NCBI GenBank assembly: GCA_963555705.1
Contig: OY743174.1
Location: forward strand, 59,852,234-59,916,233
DNA: 64,000 bases
From: Ligustrum vulgare
Taxonomy: Eukaryota; Streptophyta; Magnoliopsida; Lamiales; Oleaceae
Direction: 5' to 3'
Both the position numbers and the translations under genes were made by a program. The notes under the pieces were generated by a model. That model ran no database searches and was not told the origin of the DNA. It saw nothing but the letters and a program-made list of their open reading frames with translations. Positions 21,144-32,376 of this stretch are shown one piece after another (the first letter of the stretch is position 1; the number at the start of each line of letters is the position of its first letter).

Positions 21144-23170
21144 ATGAATGAAAGCGATGGAAATATTAACCCCCGTAGGGGAAGAAATGGCCAGCACAGC
21201 GAGGAGGAGGTTCCTCAAGGGCCTCATGAGAACGCCAATGAGGGGGCGGCACAACCTAACCCACCATGCCGGCACCGTAATCGCCGTATGTTGCGAGACA
21301 TGACTCGCATGGAGGCCCAAATGCTGGAAATGCAGAAGCAGCATATAGAACAGACTGCCGCGATGAATGCTTACATGGTAAAAGGGCATGTCGTGAACGA
21401 GTCCATGATGCCTCCGCAATACCCACTGCCACATTACTCACCATCCGAGGCGGCCACTGCCTCGTATTATTATCAAGATCCACAGGCGTATGCTGAGGTG
21501 GAATTCGAGCCCTTCTACGAGGAAGGCCCGGAGCATGAAGCACATGAAGAACAAGACCAGCTCCCGGCTAGACACGGGGAGGCTTCGCCCGCAAATCTGG
21601 CAGTGTCTTCAGCCGGATAGGAGGGCTATTCAAAGGCAGGAAAGGGGGTCGGAACAATGCAGCTGAGCCTAGAAATAAGCGGGAGCGACGCGCTGAAGAA
21701 GCCTTGTCGCAGAGTCAAATGCATAGGGACCAACATGGTACGGGGGCAGAAAGGTTAGCTCCCACGATTGAGCCTAGGAATAGGCAGGAAAGGAGAGCCG
21801 AAGCAGTTTGGACCAAATCTCGTAACGAGTTACCAACCCATGCAAGGCCGAACTACAGCCGCGTTTTGCCACCGCAAAGGCAGGAGTACGCTCCGCCACC
21901 TTATGACCAATACCATGATCCAATGTACTCCGGTCACGACGAGAACAGTGAACTACCGTCATACGAGCTGGATGACGACGAGGAAATAAGTCCTTTCACG
22001 GAGGGCCTCCATAGGTGCCCAGTGCCTCACGACTTCGAAATGCCAGAAATAGCAAAATATTCTGGCCGAGGTGACCCTGACGATCACCTGTTAAAATACC
22101 GTGCTAGAATGGAAATAGCTGGAGCCACTCCGGCACTGAAATGCAAAGCCTTTGCTTTAACCCTTGAGGGGAGTGCGATACGATGGTACAAAAAACTCCC
22201 TCCTGGTAGCGTCCACAGTTGGAGAGATCTGAAAATGGCCTTTAAAAATGGCTTTGTTTCCTCTAGGCCTGGACAGCTCCCACTCCAACGTCTTCAGGAT
22301 CTAAGGCAAGGAAGGGATAAATCCCTGAAAAGTTACCTGGCTCGATTTACTGAAGAGATGCACATTTGTGAAAATATCACTGAGGTGGAGATGTTTTCCG
22401 CTTTGAAAGGGGGGCTAGACATGACGAGCATGTTCTGGAGGGACTTCCGAAGCAGGAAACCAAGAGATTACAATGCTCTGGTAGACCTGATGAAGGAGGA
22501 GATTGTATCGGAAGAAGTGGCTAGGGCCAGAGACAACCATCCCCAAGGGAGATACAATATTGGGTGTTCCAATGAAGCAAACCTCAAGAGAGGAGAAAAC
22601 AAGGATAGGATCGGAGGCAACCGGGGTGGAGCGCCGCGTCCGTTTCCGGGGACAGGGTCTAGCTATGCAGCAGAAATCACAGAAGCTATTCCCCACTTGC
22701 ACTCCAACACCCCTTCCCAAACTCCTCCCACGGCTCAAGGAATGATGGAAGGTAGCCGAAGCGGAAAACAGCCTATGATTGGGGCTTATTGCGCCTACCA
22801 CAGATATTACGGTCACGCAACAGAAGATTGCAGGGAAATCCACACGTTAGCTGACCAAAAAGCGCAGGGAAGAAAGGGAAATGATTTCTCCCCCGACACG
22901 GGGAGAACTCAAAAATTCGGTGGTCAGAAGTTCAACCGAGCAGACAGGAGAGCTCCTTGGAAGAACTTTACTAAAGAGAGGATTGACAATCTTCAGAGAG
23001 ACAAGAACAAGGGTCAGGATACCGCCTCGGCGCATGCTAAAGATACAAGGGAACCACCTATGCCTGTGGCCGACCTTCCTATCCGTGAAATCGATATAAT
23101 ACTGGGAGGCCTCCACCTAGGTGGGAGTACAAACAACTCCCGAAAGAGGTATATAAGAGAGGCCAAGTAG
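21144..23170 (+). pseudogene. gag: Tat copy 1 gag
   Basis: The gag starts at ATG 21144 (MNESDGNINPRRGRNGQ). Near 21600 the frame shifts: the first frame ends SSAG* (21620), while the rest (FSRIGGLFKG... onward) continues in another frame to TAG 23168. The capsid region contains FEMPEIAKYSGRGDPDDHL, LTLEGSAIRWYKKLP and LARFTEEMHICENI, typical of Ty3/gypsy gag. Near the C-terminus a zinc-knuckle-like CAYHRYYGHATEDC is the Tat signature. A motif of the form EPRNxxERRAE occurs twice near 21670 and 21770. Gag would package element RNA. The frameshift and stop make it non-functional as written. Confidence 0.9.
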
Positions 23171-23992
23171 CCCGCCAACGTGAATTACCATATCCATTCA
23201 CATCCTGTTGGGATGCCTCGGACATAATCTATCACATTCACCCAAGACGATGCCATTGGAGTGCACTTCCCACACAACGATGCATTGGTTATCAGGGTAG
23301 TGGTGGCTCGGAATGGGTTATCACGGATGATGATGGATGATGGTGTCTCGGTAAATGTGATTTACGGGGTAACTTTCGATAAAATGGGGATCAACATTCC
23401 ACTCATTCCAGTCCCGGATCCAATAAACAGATTCACGGGGGACAGCATAACCCCCAGAGGATCCATAACCCTTATGACTGAAGTAGGGCAAGCACCAACT
23501 CTCTTCAGAATCCCTATGGAATTCTTGGTGGTTGACAAAATCTCCTCCTATCATGGTTCAATTGGGAGGTCAGGTCTCATTGACTTGGGAGCTGCAACGC
23601 ATACAAAATACATTTGTATGAAATTCCCCACGGAGCATGGTGTTGCCACTGTAAGGGGGAGTCAAACCGAATCATGGGCCTGTTACACAAATGCGATCCG
23701 AAGATTTCAGGAGCGAAGCTTGAACATGATTAGCGATGTGGCAATGGTAGAGGCCACTCCAGACCCTGAAAGACTGGGTGGAGGACCCTCAGAAGTTGAG
23801 GATGTTTCAATGACGCCGAAAGAAGATCTGGAAGATCTAGACCCACGGATGGCAGGGAGCAACTGCTCCACTCTGGCTGAAAGGTTAGAATGCTTCGGTG
23901 TAGATCTACTTGATCCAATCCTAAAGAGGCCTGTCATAGACTCCAACTTGATCCCCGAAGTCCTGGGCATAGGCAAAAGAGAAGACCTATGA
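23171..23992 (+). pseudogene. pro: Tat copy 1 protease region
   Basis: Retropepsin-like region with the active-site motif MMDDGVSVNVIYG (about 23326-23364), where copy 2 has VDDGASVNV. It follows the gag frame after stops at 23168 and 23224 and ends at TGA 23990. A deletion of about 120 bp relative to copy 2 removes the linker before RT (residues around LQIGLDSPTEYK...IGIDPKEAC) and leaves the following RT in another frame. Confidence 0.88.
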
Positions 23993-25995
23993 GTTCGAAC
24001 AAGTATGAGGCCTTGAAAGACGAGGTCACGAAGCTATTGAAAAATGGCTTCATCAGAGAGTCCCACTACCCGAAGTGGGTATCAAACCATGTTTTGGTAC
24101 TAAAGCACAATAGGAAATTGAGGGTATGTATTGATTCCTCAAACTTGAACCAGGCATGTCCCAAAGACAGTTTTCCACTACCCCGGATTGATCAATTAGT
24201 TGACTCCACCGCTGGGCATGAGATGCTGAGCTTCATGGACGCCTACTCCGGGTACAATCAAATCCCCATGAATGAATCAGATGAGGAGCATACCTTGTTT
24301 GTTACAGATAGGGGACTCTACTGTTACAAAGATATGCCATTTGGCTTGAAAAATGCTGGAGCTACCTACTAAAGACTGGTAAATCGCATGTTTTCTGAAC
24401 AATTGGGGAACACCATGGAGGTATATGTTGATGACATGTTGGTCAAAATCATGGTCGCCACGGATCATATCCGCCATTTGTCAGAGGCCTTCGGTGTTTT
24501 GAGAAAATATTGAATGAAGCTCAATCCAGCGAAGTGCGCTTTTGGGGTAGCATCGGGAAAATTCCTCGGATTCATGGTGAATAAAAGAGGGATCGAAGCC
24601 AATCCCGACAAAATCAATGCCTTGTTAAACATGCAATCGCCTCGAAATCCAAAAGAAGTACAAAGCTTAATGGGGAGAATTGCGGCCCTAAATCGGTTCG
24701 TTTCCAAGTCCACTGACAAATGCTTGCCGTTCTTTAAGGTCCTAAAGGGAGGGAAGTGGTTTCATTGGATGCTGGAATGTGAATGTGCTTTTTCCGATCT
24801 GAAAGCATTCTTGGGACGGTCCCCATTACTATCGAAACCAAAGGTTGGCGAACCCCTCTACTTGTATTTGGCTGTATCAAAAGAGGCGGTTAGCTCGGTA
24901 TTAATCAGAGAGGAGGATGGGAATCAATTCCCGGTATATTATGTGAGCAAAGCCATGCTGGATGCTGAGACACGTTACCCAGACATGGAAAAACTTGCTC
25001 TCTCGTTGGTCATAGCCTCTCGCAAACTTCGTCCCTACTTTCAGTCACACTCCATACGTGTGCTCACAAACTTTCCTATGAGACAGGTGTTGCAAAAACT
25101 AGATGTATCAGGGAGGTTAATGAAATGGGCGATTGAAATTAGCCAGTTCGACCTACATTATGAGCCTCGGACGGCTGTAAAGGGTCAAGCGCTGGCAGAT
25201 TTCATAATCGAATTCACACATCCACCGGAGGTTGAGATGATTGATAACACGGATGACAGCCAAGAGTGGAAGTTGTTCGTTGATGGGTCCTCGGCTGAGG
25301 GGCGATCCGGTGCAAGTAAAGTGCTAATAAGCCCAGAGGGATTCAAACTACACAGTGCGGTCCGCTTTGATTTTAAAGCCTCAAACAATGTTGCTGAATA
25401 CGAGGCGTTATTAGCTGGGCTAAGACTTGCGAAAGCTTTGAAGATTAAGTACATAGTGGTGAATAGTGATTCGCAGCTCGTTGTGAGCCAATTTAATGGA
25501 CAATTTTCTGCCAAAGAACCAGCGATGGTCGCTTACTTGAAGAAAGTAAGGGATTTGGCTGTGTATTTCGGAAAGATGGAGTTACAGCACATTCCCAGAA
25601 CGAAGAATTCCAATGCCGATGCTTTGTCCAAACTAGTAAGTAGCAGTGATTCAGAGTTCCATAATCTGATCCCAGTTGAGCACATGCTGACCTCTTCTAT
25701 TGAGCCGGGACCAGAGATTTTGGCGATAGAAGAGGAGGAATCCTGGATGAATCCCTTGATAGCGTATTTGAAACATCAGACTGTACCAAACGAGCCGGAA
25801 GCAGCTCAGAAGTTGCAAAGATACGCTGCGAATTTCGTAATCTTGGACGACCTACTTTATAAACGGAGTTACACCTCCCCTTTACTGAGATGTGTGGGGC
25901 CAGATGAAGGGCAGTATGTAATGGGAGAAATCCATGAGGGCATATGTGGCAATCATGCCGGGGCGTTATCACTAGCTCGGAAAGCCCTCAAATAG
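23989..25995 (+). pseudogene. pol: Tat copy 1 reverse transcriptase, RNase H and archaeal-type RNase H
   Basis: RT motifs in order: LKNGFIRESHYPKWVSN, KLRVCIDSSNLNQACPKD, MDAYSGYNQI, MPFGLKNAGATY and YVDDMLVK (24424-24447). Then the gypsy RNase H region (YLYLAVSKEAVSSVL, with the usual catalytic DAS replaced by AVS) and a second RNase H of archaeal type (LFVDGSSAEGRSGA, EYEALLAGL, NSDSQLVV, NSNADALSKL), the hallmark of Tat elements. Stops: TAA at 24370 after GATY, TGA at 24511 before MKLNPAKCAF, and TAG at 25993 after KALK, this last one shared with copy 2. The enzyme would copy element RNA into cDNA; here it is broken. Confidence 0.93.
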
Positions 25996-26979
25996 GAATA
26001 TTTTTGGCCCACTATGCGAAAGGATTCCCATGACTTCGTGCGCAAGTGTGATAAATTCCAAAGAGACGCAACCATACCACATCAGCCGCATCACAAGCTA
26101 ACTGTGGTGACTAGCCCATGGCCTTTTGCAAAGTGGGGGGTTGATATTATCGGCCCTATGCCTAGGGGCGCTGGTAAGAATTGCTTTGCGATAGTGGCAA
26201 TTGATTACTTCACCAAATGGGTCGAAGCGGAACCTTTGAGGAGGACCACCAAGGCCAACACCACCAAGTTCATTTAGAAGAATATCATATGCCGGTTCGG
26301 AATACCACACTCGCTGGTTAGTGACAATGCGAAACAGTTCAAAAACGGAAGCGTCGATGAGTTATGCGACGATTTGGGAATTAAGAAACTGTTCTCATCT
26401 CCGCATCACCCACAGGCCAACAGACAGGCCGAAGCTGTGAACAAGACCATAAAAAATACCCTGAAAAGGAAGTTGGAATCCAAAAAGGGCGCATGGGTAG
26501 ATGAACTCCCACAAGTACTATGGGCGCTTCGAACCATCTCGCACACCGCTACTGGTGAAACACCTTTCTCATTGGCATAAGAAGCCGAGGCGGTATGCCT
26601 CGTTGAAATTGGGATCCCTTCGCTTCATCAAATTCATTACGACGAAGTGAGGAACTTAGAAGCACAAAGGGCCGGTTTAGATTTCCTCATGGAAAAACGG
26701 AATGATTCTCAAGTGGTGATGGCCAGGTACCAGAAAAAGATGGCTCGATACTACAACAAAAGAGTGAAAAGTCGACGCTTTAATGTTGGGGACTTAGTCC
26801 TAAAGAAGGTTCTTCCTTCAACCCAAGAGCCAGGAGTAGGGACTCTAGGTCCTAACTGGGAAGGTCCGTACAAAGTAACTACCGAGGTAGTACCTGGAAC
26901 ATACATGATTGAAGACTTGTCTGGGATACCTCTATGTAATCCTTGGAACACAGATCACCTTCGTCGTTATTTCCAATAA
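25996..26979 (+). pseudogene. int: Tat copy 1 integrase
   Basis: Follows the TAG in the same frame. Zinc-binding C-x2-C is altered (KCDKFQRDA). The core keeps D in GVDIIGPMP, D in SLVSDNAKQF and E in QAEAVNKTIKN. The C-terminal part has MARYYNKRVKSRRFNVGDLV and LGPNWEGPYKV and ends LRRYFQ*. In-frame stops at 26275 (TAG, W in copy 2) and 26578 (TAA, Y in copy 2). It would insert cDNA into the genome; inactive here. Confidence 0.93.
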
Positions 26980-27188
26980 ATAAAATTCCTCCTCAATGGG
27001 TACAATATTCCCCTAAACTATTTTGGTTACAAAACCACGAGTCTCCTCCATGCATAGAATCTGTTAAAAATGAGGGACTTTTATCAGCCTACGCTACGAT
27101 CACTGCGTAAGGGTCGAAAGTTTTAAACACCATCAATAGAAGTCCACATGAATTCATAAATGCGAGAGCTACAGAATACAAAAGAAAA
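26980..27188 (+). other. Tat post-integrase spacer, left piece
   Basis: Non-coding sequence after the integrase. About 160 bp (27024-27185: GGTTACAAAACCACGAG ... GCTACAGAATA) recur in diverged form at 31890-32045, so the spacer contains an internal direct repeat. It is cut by the Helitron. Confidence 0.7.
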
Positions 27189-27415
27189 ACTAGTGAATCA
27201 CCCGTGCGATGCACGGGAAGAAACGTCTTGATAAATATAATTCAATGTGAAATTAGATGAATCATTTAGATAAAATAAATAAATTTCACAAGTAAGAGAT
27301 AAGATAATCATTTATTGGTTTCATATGACTACAAATTCTAGAATACTTCTTTGTACACAACATTGTTTGTTGATTTTGTTGGTCTTCTATTCTTATCACA
27401 AATCAACATCTTTAA

Positions 27416-27844
27416 TCAAAAACAATTTGTCACCTTAGAAATCATAACATAAAGTTGTTCAAGTATAAACACCAACCGTTTAAGAAGAAGTCCCACATGC
27501 GAGAATGATTGTCCCCGACTCTTATTGATAGTCATAGTATAGGACACCATCAATGAAAATTGGCTTCTTTGAAATCTAATAGGTATCCTAGAATAAAAAA
27601 GGCTCAATAATATCATTGGAATAAAGAACTCGTGTCCTGTATTGATGACATAAAGAATTTGATAGTCTAGAACATGGTCGCCAAATTTTTTAACTATCAA
27701 TATTGTTCCATTGTATAATCCCTGTGTATGATTAATATTTCTCAGAAAGAACTTGTATCCTTCACTTATCCGCTGCAACGGTCCACCATGTGACACAATA
27801 ATGATATCCAAGTGTTCAGGTCGTGTATCAAAATCCACCGACAA
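27416..27844 (-). pseudogene. Helitron Pif1-like helicase, C-terminal fragment
   Basis: Contains the end of the Helitron helicase: YNGTILIVKKFGDHVLD, a FIPMILLS block, the motif V-like TMTINKSRGQSFSHVG and the motif VI-like QLYVMISKVTN. In functional Helitrons this domain unwinds DNA during rolling-circle transposition. The usual motif VI arginine (SRV) is lysine here. Upstream helicase motifs including the Walker A site are absent, so the fragment cannot be active. Confidence 0.88.
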
Positions 27845-28189
27845 TCAATTCGGTAGTTTCATCGTCAATAGGAAAATCATATTGGCTATTATTGATCGCC
27901 CACCAACCAATAAGTATAAGTCTTACATTTGAAGTGTTTTCCCCGATCATCATTTCTCAAACCGACCAAAACTCCCTTAATAATTTGTTGTATTTGTCTA
28001 GCATATCCTTCAAATTAGAAACTATACAATCATGCAACATTGAATCGCATGATTCACTCCTTCTGGGGTACATTAAAAGATATAAATTAAATTTTAGACT
28101 ATTACAACAAAATTATTCGTAAACAATATAAATATAAAAGCAATAAATACATAATATGTACTCCACAACTCTTTTTTGCTTTCAACCTC

Positions 28190-28400
28190 ATTCACATTGT
28201 CAACAATGTAAAGCGAGCAAATTATAGAACTGAACTGTCATCAGGCAACAAACTCCCAATCTTAGGACAATTTTGACCTTGTAATCTGAAGATGGGATGC
28301 CCTCTACCATCATTTAGCCCATTATCTATTCCCCCATAAAAATGAACGAAAACATCATATTATATGTCCGAATGTTCTCAACGAAATTCTTAATCATTCG
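28190..28400 (-). pseudogene. Helitron RepHel N-terminal fragment
   Basis: On the minus strand a frame reads NGLNDGRGHPIFRLQGQN then CPKIGSLLPDD, matching the conserved N-terminal Helitron block (usual form ...GPYVFRLxGQxxHxIGSLLP). Flanking frames are broken by stops. It lies upstream of the helicase fragment in transposon orientation, so the Helitron derives from an autonomous one by a large internal deletion. Confidence 0.75.
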
Positions 28401-28484
28401 TCCCTGCCATATAACAAATCTTTCAAAATAAGATGATGATCTTACGTAAAATGAATCTTTACTTTCTCTTGCATACAACAAAGT

Positions 28485-29151
28485 ATGGGTGAACAAATAA
28501 ACCGCGAAATCGAACTAAACCGCAACAAATAGCTTGGTTTGGATCGGTTTGGAAAAATTTCAAACCGCCTTAAATGATTTGGTTTATGTTTCAATTATCA
28601 AAATCTCGGTTTCAAACAGCCAACCCGCCAAATTAAAAAATAAAATAAAATAAAAATAAAGGCAAACGTTCAATTTAAAAAAAAAATGCAACACACTTTT
28701 TATTGTTAACAAATCAAAATTAAGGAATCAAATATTAATTTATTCAAATCCAAAACCATTTAGAAATAATTCTTGCTCCTACAATTCATAATCATCATCC
28801 AAGATATTTTCTTAAAATAAAATTTTTAATATAAGAGCTAACTACAGTTTGTTTGTCAACACGAATTGATTCACAATATAGCACTCAATTAGAAACTTAA
28901 TACTATTCTTGAGCTAATTTCAACTCAAAATTTTAGACGAATATGTATCTTTGAGCTCGCTTTTAAATATACTAATTCATTCATTGGTAATCTGCGGTTT
29001 CAAACCGCACTAAATCGCAAAAAAATAGTGTGATTTGGCTTTGTTTAGAAAATGAAATGGTTTGGTTTGGTTTGAAAAAATTTCACACTGTTTTAAATGG
29101 TTCGGTTTAAAATATTACTACAAATCGCCCAAACCAAACCATGTTCACCCC
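28485..29151. mobile_element. MITE with GGGTGAACA termini
   Basis: 667 bp with inverted ends: left ATGGGTGAACAAATAAACCG, right complement GGGGTGAACATGGTTTGG. Subterminal regions are rich in GGTTTGGTTT-like words. A perfect 10-bp direct repeat acaacaaagt flanks it (28475-28484 and 29152-29161). Superfamily is uncertain: an 8-10 bp duplication suits hAT or Mutator. It is nested in the Helitron. Confidence 0.9.
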
Positions 29152-29161
29152 ACAACAAAGT

Positions 29162-30470
29162 GAGAACTTCGAATTACGACATGTTTTATAACGCTTATCC
29201 ACTGTCTTCTCGCACCAAAAATTTTCCTTGAAAAATAAACACTTAAATGTAGGATCTCCAATGTCCATGCACTATGAACAATCAAACAATAGATAAAACA
29301 ATTAATAATATAGATCATGCGTATAAAAGATAAGATTTACTGTTTTGACCATTGACAATGAAAAATAACACGTATAAAAAAAGAATTCGATAATCATAAA
29401 AAAATAAAAAATAAAAAAAAACTAAAATTATGAGATTGACAAAGATGCATCAAATTCATGATATTATAGGTTTTTTCAATATTTATACAACGTAATTATT
29501 TTCTGATGGAATTTATAGTATAACATTGATCATCTCAATTTTCAGTTAAGTCAATTGTGAGACAATTTACTTATTGTTGTAGAAATTTAAGAATCATAAA
29601 TATTAAATTAAAATATAACAATTAATATCATGTCATAGTTAATTATATTTTAAAATCTAGACTTAACAGTTAGGACAAAAACCATTAATAACTATATAAT
29701 TTCAAAGCAATATAAATAAATTTGTTAATCGATAATGTTAAAAAATGTGATCCGAGACTTTCTGGAATAAAAAATTAATTAATAATTAAATGTAATTGTA
29801 AATAAAATTATTTTGATAAATAATCTGATATAGAAAAGAATGTTATTATATATATGTAACAAAGAACGTAGAAGTATGATTATTTATAACAAAATTTAAT
29901 ACAACTTGATTAAATATTCAATATAAATGTAAATAAAAATGAAAATTAGACATTAGATTTGTATGACCGAACGACGTTATTCATCCATAAGATTTAGATC
30001 AATAAAATATCACAATTATTGTAAAAGTTTATTTATGTATTAAGTATAACTTTCTATAAAAATACTAATTAATTTAATTAATTTAATAGAACGCAATACA
30101 AATGAGCTCGAAATTTTAGATGTACTAACTAAAGAATAAATATAAGATTATTTATAAAAAGTTTTATACGATAATGTTTATTTAGTATTAGATGCGTAAT
30201 ACAACTTCAATATAATTTTGAAGAAAATTTTACATTAAATTTGTATGACTGAACGCAAATACTTATTCTTAATATTCAAAACATTAAAATATCAGAATAA
30301 TTTTTTGAAAAGAGATATTTAAACACAAATAACCAAATACAAATAAGCAAACAAAATTCTCCATAAAAATACTTAAGTGGAAGTAACAGTGTGAACACAA
30401 TAAAAGCTAATTTTGGAGTGTGAATACAATAAAAGTTGAGTTTTCCCGTCAAAACTGAGCTGCTTTTATA
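29162..30470. other. Non-coding Helitron interior
   Basis: AT-rich with no protein-like frame. The 77-residue minus-strand frame at 30276-30509 is hydrophobic low-complexity and runs over the Helitron end. Confidence 0.6.
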
Positions 30471-30880
30471 TATTATATAGATATAGATATAGATATAGAT
30501 TAAAAACAATTTTTTGTTAGTAATTTTTCATAGTATAAGACTTGCTTAGGTATTATAAATTAAAAACAAAAACAAAAACAAAAAAAAGCATTTAAAAATA
30601 TTCAGTTTTTGCAAATTAATTAACATCGAAAAATACAAAGATTTACAAAACGTGAATTGAAGTTATTAGAATAAAAAAAAATTGTTTTGTTAAATTTATT
30701 TGATATTTGAATAAATTTGCAAAATCAAACATGTAATTATTTAAACTTTTGATGCTCCATTTAAACTCTGTATGGTTAGTTTCAATTGAAACTGTAATAT
30801 TTGTTACGAAATACATTTAGTAAACACACTAAAAAAACATTTAAAAAATGAGTTTTTACAAGATTAATTAACATTGAAAT

Positions 30881-31644
30881 TTACAAAGAAATTTAATTGT
30901 ATTATTATAATAAATGAAAAACGTCTTTTAATTTTTATTTTTTCATAATACAAAACGTGATTTGAAGTTATTAGAATTAGAATTAAAAAAAAAAAAATTG
31001 TTAGTAATTTTTCATAGTATAAATAATCAAAGTATAACTTTTTATTTATAAAAATAAACTTAGGTAGAAGTCAATAAGTATAATAATTAACCGTTGTAGT
31101 GTACACGAAGAATTGGGTCTCGCATGGAATTGCATTCGTTGTTATCTAGGAATTGCATTCATTGTTATTTATTATTACTAAATATATATATAGCTTTAGT
31201 GTAGGCACACAATTAGATATGAGTTTAGGCGGGAATACATGAATTGGGACCCACACAAGCTAATTTACAAAGAAATTTAATTGTATTATTATAATAAATG
31301 AAAAACGTCTTTTAATTTTTATTTTTTCATAATACAAAACGTGATTTGAAGTTATTAGAATTATAATTAAAAAAAAAATTTGTTAGTAATTTTTCATAGT
31401 ATAAATAATCAAAGTATAATTTATTATTTATAAAAATAAACTTAGGTAGAAGTCAATAAGTATAATAATTAACGGTTGTAGTGTACACCAAGAACTGGGT
31501 CTCGCATGGAATTGCATTCGTTGTTATCTAGGAATTGCATTCATTGTTATTTATTATTACTAAATATATATATAGCTTTAATGTAGTCACACAATTAGAT
31601 ATGAGTTTAGGCGGGAAAACATGAATTGGGACCCACACAAGCTC
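30881..31644. repeat. Tandem duplication, 384-bp unit
   Basis: TTACAAAGAAATTTAATTG at 30881 recurs at 31265. Both copies run through GAACTGGGTCTCGCATGG / GAATTGGGTCTCGCATGG and TAGATATGAGTTTAGGCGGG to GACCCACACAAGCT. Only a handful of differences separate them, so the duplication is recent. No coding potential. It lies between the Helitron and the Tat antisense gene. Confidence 0.92.
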
Positions 31645-32376
31645 AACAAGTTTAATATATAATAATAGATGCCCAAAAGTTGGTCAAAATCAAATCTAAT
31701 AAGCAAACGTGGATGCATTAAGCTAGTTCATACATACAGAGCGCTTTCTTTTGCGAAGTGTTAAACGTTTCCGCAAAGTATTTGATACTTTCATACATAT
31801 ATTCAGGCAAAGCGTTTGCAAGACATATGTGTACTAAGTACTATGTAAACAAGCGTAAAGGATAAACGTAAAAGTTCATATATTATTTTGGTTACAAAAC
31901 CACACGCCTCCATCAGGCATAAACTTTGTTAAAAACGAAGGACTCCTGTGAACTTACACTACGACCACGGCGTATAGATGTTCACGCCATCAACAGGAGT
32001 TCATACAAAGTTGTAAACGTAGGTGTTACAGAATATAAGGTAAAATTGCTCAAAAGTTGGTCAAAATCAGATCAATCAGCAAACGTGGATGCATTAAGCT
32101 AGTTATATCTGAGGGACTAGAGTGCACATATCATCATACAATTCAAGTGCATTTTACATCATCATACAAGACATTTACAATTACAAGGCATCCGCGCGTG
32201 GAAACATTCATGCTTAAACAGTTTGAAATGTTGCTGCCAAAATACTGGGCAAAATATGAATAAGTCACTTCATTCGTAATATCAAGGCATTTACAATTTG
32301 AAATGTTACATTTACAGTATAAAGCGCCATTGGCGCCACAAAAAAAACCCAACGATAAGGCAAACACAGAGGAGGA
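31645..32376 (+). other. Tat post-integrase spacer, right piece
   Basis: Homologous to the complement of about 58260-58860 in Tat copy 2 (shared word AAACGTGGATGCATTAAGCT / its relative). The motif GTTGGTCAAAATCA...GCAAACGTGGATGCATTAAG occurs twice (31679 and 32056). 31890-32045 is the second copy of the repeat at 27024-27185. No coding sequence is supported. Confidence 0.7.

Larger units (their letters stand above)
27189..30499 (-). mobile_element. Helitron, non-autonomous, inserted in Tat copy 1
   Basis: On the minus strand the 5' end is TCTATATCTATATCTATA...AAAGCAGCTCAGTTTTGACG and the 3' end is a hairpin CCCGTGCATCGCACGGG followed by TGATTCACTAGT. Those are canonical Helitron termini. 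It sits between A and T with no target duplication, as Helitrons do. The 5' border could be one GATATA unit shorter. It keeps pieces of both ends of the RepHel gene (28190-28400 and 27416-27844) and contains a younger MITE (28485-29151). The rest is AT-rich. Confidence 0.93.

Noticed and set aside
20747..21434. Minus-strand frames with repeated FQGYQTYVSK
   Set aside because: Translation of the 41-bp tandem repeats and antisense of gag.
27823..28122. 99-codon plus-strand frame
   Set aside because: Antisense of decayed Helitron RepHel sequence.
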